Shown in pieces: positions 15,620 to 23,612 of a stretch of 32,239 nucleotides of DNA. Source of the DNA: an uncultured Alphaproteobacteria bacterium (GTDB taxonomy: Bacteria; Pseudomonadota; Alphaproteobacteria; HIMB59; GCA-002718135); contig CACKNC010000001.1 of NCBI GenBank assembly GCA_902601455.1, positions 1 to 32,239 on the forward strand, written 5' to 3'. Each line of letters begins with the position of its first letter. Within the stretch, counting starts at the first letter, position 1. The notes under the pieces are model-generated. The model made no database searches. It was not told the origin of the DNA and worked only from the letters and a program-made list of their open reading frames with translations. The position numbers and the translations under genes were made by a program.

Positions 15620-16660
15620 ATGGAAAAACTTATAATTTCAAAATTACTTCGCTGGTATGCTTTAAACAAAAGGGATTTGCCATGGCGGTTAACAAAAGAA
15701 AATGATTTGCCAATACCTTATTATGTTTTTGTCAGTGAATATATGCTTCAACAAACAACTGTTCCAACAGTTAAAACACGCTTTGAAGAGTTTATAAAAA
15801 TTTGGCCTTCATTGAAAGATTTAGCAAAAACAACTGAACCAAAAATATTGAAGTTTTGGTCAGGACTTGGTTATTATTCACGAGCTCGCAATCTTTTAAA
15901 GGCGGCAAAAATTCTTGATAAAAATTTTAAAAGTAAAATTCCAGATAATTATGAAGATTTAATTTTATTACCTGGGGTTGGAGATTATACGGCAAAAGCG
16001 ATACTAGGTATAGGTTATAACGAATCCGTTATGCCTCTTGATGCAAATATTGAAAGAATATTGGTGCGTCTTTATGCTTTTAAACAACCTCTAATAAAGG
16101 TTAAAAAAAAACTTTCTCAAAAGGCAAATTTATTTTTATCTAAAAAATATTCTTCACATTTAATTCAATCATTCATGGATTATGGATCGATCATATGCAC
16201 TCCACGAAATCCAAACTGCTCACAATGTGAGATTAAAAAATATTGTTTGGGCTATCAAAAAAATATTCAAAATACTATCCCAATTAAATTAAAAAAAATT
16301 AACTCTAAACCAATTAAATTTTCAAGAGCTTATGTTCTTATCAATGAAAAAAGTGAAATTCTTGTTAGAAAAAGAGCATCAAAAGGAATGTTAGCATCAA
16401 TGTTAGAAGTTCCAAATGATGCATGGGTTGAAAAAAAATCATTGTTAAGAAGAGATGAGATAGCAAAAAAAATTGAAAAAAAACTTATTCGAAAAGGCGA
16501 TTTTAGTTACTCGTTTAGTCATTTCGATTTAAATTTAGAAATTTTCTATAAAAAAATAAGAAAAATTGACTATCCTAAAAACAAATGGTTAAATATTAAA
16601 AAATATTCAAATTCTCAATTACCTACAGTAATGAAAAAAGTTCTTGAAATCGTAATGTAA
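15620..16660 (+). CDS. mutY: A/G-specific adenine DNA glycosylase
   Basis: Removes adenine mispaired with 8-oxoguanine. Start at ATG 15620 gives the usual N-terminus, with W-Y-x-x-N-K-R-D-L-P-W-R at residues 12-23. Catalytic E40 sits in S-E-Y-M-L-Q-Q-T-T, the helix-hairpin-helix is L-P-G-V-G-D-Y-T-A-K-A-I (118-129), and catalytic D141 is in M-P-L-D-A-N-I-E-R. The 4Fe-4S cluster cysteines C193, C200, C203 and C209 have the exact C-x6-C-x2-C-x5-C spacing. The C-terminal MutT-like domain that reads 8-oxoguanine is present but diverged. The 346-residue length is normal. Confidence 0.95.
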   Translation: MEKLIISKLLRWYALNKRDLPWRLTKENDLPIPYYVFVSEYMLQQTTVPTVKTRFEEFIKIWPSLKDLAKTTEPKILKFWSGLGYYSRARNLLKAAKILDKNFKSKIPDNYEDLILLPGVGDYTAKAILGIGYNESVMPLDANIERILVRLYAFKQPLIKVKKKLSQKANLFLSKKYSSHLIQSFMDYGSIICTPRNPNCSQCEIKKYCLGYQKNIQNTIPIKLKKINSKPIKFSRAYVLINEKSEILVRKRASKGMLASMLEVPNDAWVEKKSLLRRDEIAKKIEKKLIRKGDFSYSFSHFDLNLEIFYKKIRKIDYPKNKWLNIKKYSNSQLPTVMKKVLEIVM

Positions 16661-16677
16661 ATTAGCAGTTATTTTGT

Positions 16678-16794
16678 ATGAAAAATTTTCTAATATTTTT
16701 AATTTTCTTGGCTCTAGCTTTTCTAATTACTTTTTTAATCATTAACTTTTACTTTGATGTTTTAGAAAGTAAGTTTAATTTTAAAAACTTTTAA
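16678..16794 (+). CDS. Possible 38-residue single-pass membrane peptide
   Basis: This small open frame runs from ATG 16678 to TAA 16794, in the 149-base gap between mutY and the aminotransferase. It encodes M-K-N followed by a strongly hydrophobic stretch of about 22 residues rich in F, L and I, then a short polar tail (D-V-L-E-S-K). The shape, with a positive N-terminus and a single membrane helix, is that of a real small membrane protein. However, AT-rich DNA easily gives such hydrophobic frames by chance, and no Shine-Dalgarno site is seen. No family is recognised. Confidence 0.35.
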   Translation: MKNFLIFLIFLALAFLITFLIINFYFDVLESKFNFKNF

Positions 16795-16809
16795 TGATAA
16801 ATAAATTAT

Positions 16810-17721
16810 ATGAATGAAATATTTCCACAAGGATGTGCTTGGATAGATAATGAGTATGTTGAGCTTGCAGAAGCAAAAATACCAATTTTAGATTGGGGCT
16901 TTCTTCGCTCAGATGCAACCTATGATGTTGTGCATGTTTGGCAAGGTCGTTTTTTTCGTCTTGATAAACACATAGATCGATTTTTTGAATCTACAAAAAA
17001 ATTACGCATGCCATGTCAAGTAAGTCGTGATGAATTAAAAAAGATTTTGGCTAATTGTGTTGTGAAAGGTAAGTTAGAAAACGCTTATGTTGAAATGATC
17101 CAAACAAGAGGCATGTCTCCAAAATTTGTCAGAGATCCAAGACTTGCAACTCCTCGTGTAATGGCATTTGCAGTTCCTTTTGGTTGGATATTAAAACAAG
17201 AAGATTTTGAAAAAGGCTTAGATGTTTTGTTAACCGATATAAAAAGAATTCCTCCAAGTTCAGTAGATCCAACAATAAAAAATTATCACTGGATGGATTT
17301 AGTAACAGGGATGTTGGATGCATATGAAAATGGAAACGATACAGCGATCCTCGTTGATGAAAATAATAATATTACTGAAGGTCCAGGATTTAATTTATTT
17401 TGTGTTAATGACACAGGTATTTTTACTCCTGATCATGGAGTTCTAGAGGGTATTACAAGACAATCAGTATTTGATCTTGCAAAAGAATTAAATCTGCCCA
17501 TCGTTAAAAAAGTTATTACTGTTGAAGAATTACAAACTGCTAATGAATTGTTCGCTTCATCAACTGCGGGAGGCATTATGCCCATAACTAAAGTAAGTGG
17601 AATACAAATTGGTAATGGTAGGGTGGGAGATATTACAAGACAATTGCATAAATTATATTGGAAAAAACATACTGATGACAAGTGGAGTACATCAATCACT
17701 GATATATTATCGAGTTACTAA
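16810..17721 (+). CDS. Class IV (fold type IV) PLP aminotransferase, (R)-amine transaminase-like
   Basis: A 303-residue enzyme. The PLP lysine is K157 in P-T-I-K-N-Y-H-W, and the phosphate-binding segments are N-I-T-E-G-P-G-F-N (187-195) and S-S-T-A-G-G-I-M-P. The N-terminal region V-W-Q-G-R-F-F-R-L-D-K-H-I-D-R-F and Y-V-E-M-I-Q-T-R-G resemble (R)-selective amine transaminases and related alphaproteobacterial proteins more than IlvE (which has Y-x-R-P-L) or D-alanine transaminase. It would move amino groups between amines or amino acids and a keto acid; the natural substrate is unknown. It is followed after 15 bases by the flavoprotein gene, perhaps one operon. Confidence 0.85.
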   Translation: MNEIFPQGCAWIDNEYVELAEAKIPILDWGFLRSDATYDVVHVWQGRFFRLDKHIDRFFESTKKLRMPCQVSRDELKKILANCVVKGKLENAYVEMIQTRGMSPKFVRDPRLATPRVMAFAVPFGWILKQEDFEKGLDVLLTDIKRIPPSSVDPTIKNYHWMDLVTGMLDAYENGNDTAILVDENNNITEGPGFNLFCVNDTGIFTPDHGVLEGITRQSVFDLAKELNLPIVKKVITVEELQTANELFASSTAGGIMPITKVSGIQIGNGRVGDITRQLHKLYWKKHTDDKWSTSITDILSSY

Positions 17722-17736
17722 GGTATTATAATATTA

Positions 17737-18915
17737 ATGATTAAAAAATGTGATGTAGTAATAATAGGTGCTGGTGCAGCAGGCATGATGTGTGCCATTG
17801 AGGCTGGTAAAAGAGGAAGAAAGGTTGTGCTGCTAGATCACGCCAAAAAAATTGGTGAAAAAATTAGAATTTCTGGGGGAGGGCGATGTAATTTTACAAA
17901 TATATATACCGACCATAAAAAATTTATTTCTTCAAATCCTAATTTTATGATCTCTGCTTTAAAACAGTATACACATCAAAATTTCATTGATTTAGTTCAA
18001 AAGCATCAAATATCTTTTCATGAAAAAAAACTTGGTCAATTATTTTGTGATCAAAGCGCTCAACAAATCATTGATATGCTTAAGGCAGAGTGTGAGAAAG
18101 CAAATGTATTGCTTCTTACCAGCACCAATGTAGAGTCAATAAGTAAATCACAACACTATATCACCAAAACATCTTCGACAATTTATGAAAGTCAGTCTCT
18201 TGTTATTGCAACGGGAGGTTTATCTATCCCTAAAATAGGCGCTAGTAAATTTGGTTATGACATTGCCAAACAATTTGGTTTAAATGTAATAGACACACTT
18301 CCAGCTTTGGTTCCTCTTACATTTAGCGATGATATATTAAAAGAATGTAAAGAGTTATCTGGACTATCTGTTGAGTCGCAAGTTTCTTATAAAAAAACCT
18401 TTTTTGAAGAAGGGATGTTATTTACCCACCGAGGTTTAAGTGGTCCTTCAATTTTACAAATATCCTCTTATTGGAAGTTAGGAGAGCATATACAAATAAA
18501 TTTATCACCAAATCAAAATATATTTTCATTTTTAGAAGAAAAAAAACAAACAAACCCAAAACAGGATATTAATTCTATCTTAAGTGAATTATTGCCTAAA
18601 AGATTAGCAACCATGATTTGTAATCAATTAGAAATTTCAGGTAGAATTGCTGATATGTCAAAAAAATTAATAAGTTTAATTAGTGAGTTTATTAATTCAT
18701 GGACGATAAAGCCTACAGGAACAGAAGGTTATAGAACGGCAGAGGTAACTTCAGGAGGAGTGGATACCAATGAACTGTCATCGAAAACAATGATGTCTAA
18801 AAACAATGAAGGCTTATATTTTATTGGAGAGGTTGTTGATGTTACGGGTCATCTGGGTGGATACAATTTTCAATGGGCTTGGTCTTCAGGGTATGTAGCT
18901 GGATTATATGTATAA
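17737..18915 (+). CDS. YhiN/HI0933-family FAD-dependent oxidoreductase
   Basis: A 392-residue flavoprotein. The N-terminal dinucleotide-binding motif V-V-I-I-G-A-G-A-A-G-M-M is at residues 7-18. The family hallmark I-S-G-G-G-R-C-N-F-T-N follows at about 46-56, and the C-terminal signature G-G-Y-N-F-Q-W-A-W-S-S-G is near the end. In the middle, F-T-H-R-G-L-S-G-P-S-I-L is another conserved block. The length is typical. The cellular role of this widespread family is poorly defined. The ATG lies 15 bases after the aminotransferase stop, so the two are probably transcribed together. Confidence 0.92.
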   Translation: MIKKCDVVIIGAGAAGMMCAIEAGKRGRKVVLLDHAKKIGEKIRISGGGRCNFTNIYTDHKKFISSNPNFMISALKQYTHQNFIDLVQKHQISFHEKKLGQLFCDQSAQQIIDMLKAECEKANVLLLTSTNVESISKSQHYITKTSSTIYESQSLVIATGGLSIPKIGASKFGYDIAKQFGLNVIDTLPALVPLTFSDDILKECKELSGLSVESQVSYKKTFFEEGMLFTHRGLSGPSILQISSYWKLGEHIQINLSPNQNIFSFLEEKKQTNPKQDINSILSELLPKRLATMICNQLEISGRIADMSKKLISLISEFINSWTIKPTGTEGYRTAEVTSGGVDTNELSSKTMMSKNNEGLYFIGEVVDVTGHLGGYNFQWAWSSGYVAGLYV

Positions 18916-18925
18916 TTTTTTTTAA

Positions 18926-18961
18926 AAAAAGTTTTATAATTAATACTTTTTATTTTTTTTT
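18926..18961 (+). terminator. Weak AT-rich stem-loop followed by a T run
   Basis: AAAAAGT at 18926-18932 can pair with ACTTTTT at 18945-18951, and nine T follow within 18953-18961. The stem has only one G:C pair, so it is marginal. It sits just after the flavoprotein gene and before the GTG of the next gene, where a terminator would be sensible. The 69-base gap (18916-18984) is otherwise featureless A/T. Confidence 0.25.
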
Positions 18962-18984
18962 AAAAAGATAAAGTTAAATTATCA

Positions 18985-21315
18985 GTGCAAAAAATTTTCC
19001 TTATATTAGTATTTACAATTTACAGTTTTTCTTCTTCAGTATTAGGACAAGTAATATTTGCTGAAGAAGCAAAAGAGATGCTTGATGATCATGTTAAACA
19101 AAGTGCTTTGTTACAAGTGCCTATGCCTACTGATAAACGCATTATTAAGGATTATGATCGATATAAGGATTACCGAGTAAATATATTAGCCAGAAATTTT
19201 CATTTTACAAACTATATGTGGAATGAGAAAAGTTCTAAGGGGAAGCTTTTAACAAAAGAAGTGTGTATGGACATTGTTGCAGAGTATCGCGTACCAACAA
19301 CACCCATAAAAGAAGAAGAAGATTTTAAAAAATGTTTAAATTCTTTTATGACCTATTCTGTCATTAATTTTGATGATGGAATAAAAGCTTTCAAAGAATT
19401 AATATTAAAAATTACACATTCTAAAAAAGATTACTGGACGTATAAGGATTCAGGTGTAAAGGATTTCAATCCTCGAGATTATAATCTATGGGGAGTTCTT
19501 GCCCCCTTAACAATGTTTTACGCTGTTAATTTTGATGAGCTAGGTTACACTGATAATGAGCACGCTACCATTCAACAATATTTTAAAAAGAAAGCCATGA
19601 CTGAGCGCTTTGATAGGGACGGGGACGGTAGAATCAAATGTGACATTACGAATCCAATGAATTTTTGGCGTCAAAAACATTCTACGAATAATTGTGGGAG
19701 TGTACGAATGAGAACTGCACCTGCCGAACTTGCACTTGCAATAATTATGCAAGATGAGGAACTATGGGCAAAGGGTCTTTGGGATTTAGATTATATTTTG
19801 AGTATGATTGAGGAAGAAGGTTTTTTTGTTCCAATGTCAGCTAAAGGATGCATGGCACTTGGTTACACATGGGATACCAGTAAGTTGTTTTCATTAAATG
19901 CAGAAATATTAAAATTGGCTGATTTTAATTTATTAGATTATAAAACACGTCATGGCAAAACAGTAGCTGAAGCCTATGAAATGCTTTTTAAACAATATGA
20001 AGATATTACTATCTCAAATCATATTGCAAAAAAAGGTTTTGGTGCTGACTCATGTGGGATCAAACCTTATAAAACCCATAAGGAGTTTTTTGCCAATGAA
20101 TATGGTGTTAAAGCAAAAGACGTTGATGAAATAATACAGGATAATATAGAAAATGGAAGAAAAGCTAGACCCTGGGTTGTCATTCCTGAAGATTATATTA
20201 ACTGGTCTATCAGATTTGTTACTGAAAAACATCCTGAGTGGATAGAGGATAAAAGATCGCTACAAGAGATCAAAGTACATCCATGGTTAAGTCAATATTA
20301 TTACGTACAATCATTTGAAATATACAATGCTAATATTATGTTAGAGAATTCAAATATTTGGTTAGATAAAAATAAAATAGCAAATATTGAAGCAAATAAA
20401 GAAACCAAAAAATGTGCAGATAGCGAATTAAATGGAGAGTATAAAGTTACTTGGATTATTCATAACATTAATGGCGATTATGATCCTCAAATTCAGGGAT
20501 CTGAAAAATTAGTTATTGAAAATTGTATTGGTAAATTTGAAGGAGTAAAAAACTTTCAACCCTCTGCAGAACTTAGGGAGAATTTAGAGGTTACTCTAAA
20601 ATCTGATGGTCATATAGAAATTAGTGGAGACCTTGATTTATTTGAGCCGGGAAGAAGCTATTTTACCTCCCTAGAAGGTAACGTTAGTAGTGGTGAAATC
20701 TCTGGTGTTTGGGAAGAAGGGGATTTAATTAAAATTGAGCTTATAAGTCTTAAAGAATTAGAAAAGAATAATTCAGAAATAGTTAAAGAAATACCAATTT
20801 TTGAATATGAAGGAGAAACATTCAATTTAAAAATAGACGAGATAGATTATTTCATTTTAGGTCCAAATGGTTACAGATTAGAGCGTGATAAAAAATATCT
20901 TCACCCTTGGCAACTTCATAAAACTTTCATTAATTCCAACCTAATTAAAAATAAAGGACAAAATCGTCTAACTTATGCGTTCAACACATTAGTTTATAAA
21001 CAGGGTGACACTTCAGATCAAATATTGGTGATCCATCTAGATGATCCTGCATTAGAACCTCTTAGGCGACATAGTGATTCTCTTCAGAAAAAATGTGGAT
21101 TAGGAGAAGATGCTGATGATGTAAAGTTACTAAGTAAGTGGGGCTGGCTGAGTTTAATTACTAAAACTAATAATAAAGAGAAAGCTCAGAATCAACAATG
21201 CCATTATGATTATTTCAAAGAATCCGATGATCAGCAGGCATGGGAATTATTTCAAGCTGTATTGGGCGGTACAAACCTTATTCTAGAATTTCTTGAGACC
21301 AATGTTGAGCTGTAA
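18985..21315 (+). CDS. Large secreted protein with an alginate-lyase-like (alpha/alpha toroid) region
   Basis: A 776-residue exported protein starting at GTG 18985, with signal peptide M-Q-K-I-F-L-I-L-V-F to about residue 21. Residues about 150-340 follow the alginate lyase pattern: N-N-C-G-S-V-R-M-R-T-A-P-A-E-L-A-L-A near 235, D-x-E-L-W, and then E-E-G-F-F-V-P-M-S-A-K-G-C-M-A-L-G-Y at 277-294, aligning with D-G-T-L-P-L-E-x-A-R-G-x-R-A-L-H-Y of PL5-type enzymes. The usual catalytic His and Arg appear as C237 and K287; Asn236 and Tyr294 are kept. A calcium-loop-like D-R-D-G-D-G-R lies at 210-216. Residues 475-588 look like a separate beta-rich barrel domain, and 590-776 are unassigned. It converges on ccrM 4 bases away. 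Not a recognised named enzyme; the fold is inferred. Confidence 0.65.
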   Translation: MQKIFLILVFTIYSFSSSVLGQVIFAEEAKEMLDDHVKQSALLQVPMPTDKRIIKDYDRYKDYRVNILARNFHFTNYMWNEKSSKGKLLTKEVCMDIVAEYRVPTTPIKEEEDFKKCLNSFMTYSVINFDDGIKAFKELILKITHSKKDYWTYKDSGVKDFNPRDYNLWGVLAPLTMFYAVNFDELGYTDNEHATIQQYFKKKAMTERFDRDGDGRIKCDITNPMNFWRQKHSTNNCGSVRMRTAPAELALAIIMQDEELWAKGLWDLDYILSMIEEEGFFVPMSAKGCMALGYTWDTSKLFSLNAEILKLADFNLLDYKTRHGKTVAEAYEMLFKQYEDITISNHIAKKGFGADSCGIKPYKTHKEFFANEYGVKAKDVDEIIQDNIENGRKARPWVVIPEDYINWSIRFVTEKHPEWIEDKRSLQEIKVHPWLSQYYYVQSFEIYNANIMLENSNIWLDKNKIANIEANKETKKCADSELNGEYKVTWIIHNINGDYDPQIQGSEKLVIENCIGKFEGVKNFQPSAELRENLEVTLKSDGHIEISGDLDLFEPGRSYFTSLEGNVSSGEISGVWEEGDLIKIELISLKELEKNNSEIVKEIPIFEYEGETFNLKIDEIDYFILGPNGYRLERDKKYLHPWQLHKTFINSNLIKNKGQNRLTYAFNTLVYKQGDTSDQILVIHLDDPALEPLRRHSDSLQKKCGLGEDADDVKLLSKWGWLSLITKTNNKEKAQNQQCHYDYFKESDDQQAWELFQAVLGGTNLILEFLETNVEL

Positions 21316-21319
21316 TTTT

Positions 21320-22393
21320 TTAATTTAATTTTTTATTTCGATAATCAGATCTTACTTCATCAAGTAAAGTTGATTTTGATTTATCTTTAATATGCCAAAA
21401 GTCCCAACCATTACAACTTGGCAAGCCTTGCACTTTTGCTCCTAATTGATGAATAGAACCTGATAAATTTTTAGTTTTTAAAGTTCCATCAATTCCAACT
21501 GTTGCTTTAAATCTCTCTTTTTTATCTGTCAAAACTGCTCCAGGAGGAATAATTCCTTGTTCAACTAATTCTCCAAAAGGTACTTTAGGTAAATCTCTTC
21601 GACTTTTTGTCATTGTTACGACTTCATCTGATAAAGGTTCAGTATTTTTTAGTCTTTTCCTTGTAAGCTTAATGTAGTCTTGATTTTGTTCAAACCCAAT
21701 AAAGTTACGTTGTAATTTTTTTGCCATCACTGCAGTTGTCCCGGAGCCTAGAAAAGGATCAAGTACCGTATCACCTGTATTAGTGGATGAGACCATGATG
21801 CGGTAGAGAAGAGCTTCTGGTTTTTGCGTTGGATGTGAGCGTTGATTATTATCTTCACGCAATCTTTCTTTTCCAGCACAGATAGGAATGTGCCAATCAC
21901 TTCGCATTTGTTTTCCTTCATTTAGTTCTTTTAAATTTTGATAATTAAACGTGTATTTTGCTTTACGTGAAGTAGTGCACCATAATAATGTTTCATGAGC
22001 ATTCGTAAAACGAGTGCCTCTAAAATTGGGCATGGGGTTTGTTTTGTGCCAAATAATATCATTTAAAATCCAAAAACCTAAGTTTTGAATAGAGGTTCCA
22101 AGTCGTAAAATATTATGATAACTTCCTATGACCCAAAGCGCTCCACCGTCTTTTAATACTCTTTTACATTCTTTAAGCCATACTAAACAAAACTCATCAT
22201 ATGCTTGATAGGTATCAAATTTATCCCAGTCATTTGTAACAGCTTCAACTGTTGTTTGATCTGGTCGGTATAAGGTATCTCTTAATTGTAAATTATAGGG
22301 AGGATCAGCAAAAACAAGATCAATAGACTTATCAGGAATTTTTTTTAGTAATTCGAGACTATCACCTTGCGTAATGGAATTTTTCTTAAACAT
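21320..22393 (-). CDS. ccrM: CcrM-type GANTC adenine-N6 DNA methyltransferase
   Basis: A 357-residue beta-class methyltransferase: catalytic D-P-P-Y at 30-33, target-recognition region in the middle, and the S-adenosylmethionine motif D-P-F-L-G-S-G-T-T at 212-220. The C-terminal extension from about 265 (G-E-L-V-E-Q-G-I-I-P-P-G, and N-G-W-D-F-W-H at 328-334) is the domain specific to alphaproteobacterial CcrM and needed for DNA recognition. It methylates the A in GANTC and serves cell-cycle control, without a paired restriction enzyme; none is seen nearby. It follows rnhB by 62 bases, a gap holding three GANTC sites. Confidence 0.95.
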   Translation of the reverse strand: MFKKNSITQGDSLELLKKIPDKSIDLVFADPPYNLQLRDTLYRPDQTTVEAVTNDWDKFDTYQAYDEFCLVWLKECKRVLKDGGALWVIGSYHNILRLGTSIQNLGFWILNDIIWHKTNPMPNFRGTRFTNAHETLLWCTTSRKAKYTFNYQNLKELNEGKQMRSDWHIPICAGKERLREDNNQRSHPTQKPEALLYRIMVSSTNTGDTVLDPFLGSGTTAVMAKKLQRNFIGFEQNQDYIKLTRKRLKNTEPLSDEVVTMTKSRRDLPKVPFGELVEQGIIPPGAVLTDKKERFKATVGIDGTLKTKNLSGSIHQLGAKVQGLPSCNGWDFWHIKDKSKSTLLDEVRSDYRNKKLN

Positions 22394-22400
22394 CTAAAAA

Positions 22401-22454
22401 GAATCTTTAAGGAGAAACGGAATCTCGTCAACGGAGTTATCAACAGGGTGAATC
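22401..22454 (-). promoter_or_regulatory. Cluster of three GANTC sites in the ccrM leader region
   Basis: GAATC occurs at 22401-22405, 22420-22424 and 22450-22454, all within the 62 bases upstream of ccrM. Two of them lie in the same 9-base word, GAATCTTTA, at 22401 and 22450. At this base composition about one site per 360 bases is expected, so three in 62 is a strong excess. In Caulobacter, GANTC methylation around the ccrM promoter affects its transcription and GcrA acts at methylated GANTC. The same control is inferred here. No CtrA-type TTAA-N7-TTAA site is seen. Confidence 0.6.
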
Positions 22455-22455
22455 T

Positions 22456-23079
22456 TTAGCTATGGATAAGTGACTTAATTGGTTCAAAAGTTTTTCTATG
22501 ATGTCTTGTGGGGCCTAAGCGGTAAATATTCTCGATATGCACTTTTGTTCCATACCCTGCGTTTTTTTCCCAACCAAACTGTTGATGTCTTATAGAAAGT
22601 TTTTTCATTAATCTATCTCGGTGAACTTTTGCAATGATTGATGCAGCAGCAATTGATAATGATTTATCATCACCTTTGATCACAGACTGTTCTTTGTAAG
22701 ATTTATAATTTAGTGCAAAATTACCATCTATTATTAACTGAGCTTTTTGAAGATTAAATTTATCAACAACTCTTTTCATTGATAATTTTGTAGCTTCTAG
22801 AATGTTAAACTTATCTATTTCTTCAACATTGGCGATGCCCAAATGGTAATCAATAATCCCTTCCTTTTTTAAATTTTGAAGAAACTTAAAAGACACTTTT
22901 CTTTTTTTTTCAGAGAGCTTTTTGGAGTCTCCAATTAAGTTATAAAAATCTTCTTGTTTAGTATAGCTTTTAAAATAGCAACCACAGCTAATGACAGGTC
23001 CAGCAAGTGGTCCTCTACCAACTTCATCTAAACCAATAACAGGATCTGTGAATTGTTCTTCAATAGAAAAATCTGGCAC
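22456..23079 (-). CDS. rnhB: Ribonuclease HII
   Basis: A 207-residue enzyme that nicks DNA at embedded ribonucleotides and removes RNA from hybrids. Motifs: G-L-D-E-V-G-R-G-P-L-A-G-P with D18 and E19, L-I-I-D-G-N with D118, and K-G-D-D-K-S-L-S-I-A-A-A-S-I-I-A-K-V with the fourth carboxylate near D137. The start is GTG at 23079, directly after the moaB stop with no gap. Length is normal. The rnhB-ccrM pairing recurs in Alphaproteobacteria. Confidence 0.95.
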   Translation of the reverse strand: MPDFSIEEQFTDPVIGLDEVGRGPLAGPVISCGCYFKSYTKQEDFYNLIGDSKKLSEKKRKVSFKFLQNLKKEGIIDYHLGIANVEEIDKFNILEATKLSMKRVVDKFNLQKAQLIIDGNFALNYKSYKEQSVIKGDDKSLSIAAASIIAKVHRDRLMKKLSIRHQQFGWEKNAGYGTKVHIENIYRLGPTRHHRKTFEPIKSLIHS

Positions 23080-23607
23080 TTATTTTTCACTTAGTCGTGG
23101 CATTATCTCAACAAAATTACATGGGCGGTGTCGAATGTCTAATTGGTATTGTAATATTTCATCCCACCCATCTTTGCATGCCCCTTTAGAGCCTGGCAAA
23201 CAAAAAACATACGTTGTATTTATAAGGGCGGCAAGGGCACGAGATTGAATTGCTGACGTCCCGATTTTAGTAAAACTAATTTGACGAAAAAGTTCTCCAA
23301 ATCCTTCTATCGTTTTATGAGACAATTCCATTACAGCTTCTGGAGTTGTATCTCTACCTGTTAAACCTGTGCCGCCAGTAGTTATAATGCAATCGATTTC
23401 TTTGTCTTGTGATAAATTTTGTAATGTAGTTTTTATTTCCTGAACATCATCAGGAATAATTATTTTTTTTATACACTTATGTCCGGCAGTATTGATACGT
23501 TCTTGTAAAAGTGCGCCAGACGTATCTGTTTCATTAGTTCTTGTATCTGAAATAGTCAACACAGCGATGTTGATTGGGACAAATTTTAATGATGTATCTA
23601 TAGCCAC
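23080..23607 (-). CDS. moaB: Molybdenum cofactor biosynthesis protein MoaB
   Basis: A 175-residue MoaB/Mog-fold protein, with the molybdopterin-binding signature T-T-G-G-T-G-L-T-G-R-D-T-T-P-E-A near residues 86-101 and L-P-G-S-K-G-A-C-K-D-G-W near 137-148. It adenylates or binds molybdopterin during cofactor assembly. The start is GTG at 23607, preceded after 5 bases by the lytic transglycosylase stop. It abuts rnhB exactly. No other molybdenum genes are in the window. Confidence 0.9.
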   Translation of the reverse strand: MAIDTSLKFVPINIAVLTISDTRTNETDTSGALLQERINTAGHKCIKKIIIPDDVQEIKTTLQNLSQDKEIDCIITTGGTGLTGRDTTPEAVMELSHKTIEGFGELFRQISFTKIGTSAIQSRALAALINTTYVFCLPGSKGACKDGWDEILQYQLDIRHRPCNFVEIMPRLSEK

Positions 23608-23612
23608 AATTT

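Noticed and set aside
22437-22469. Two DnaA-box-like 9-mers (TTATCAACA at 22437 and TTATCCATA on the minus strand at 22461) near the ccrM start
   Set aside because: Each has one mismatch to the consensus, and the second is inside rnhB; in AT-rich DNA such matches are common. Not enough for an origin or DnaA control.
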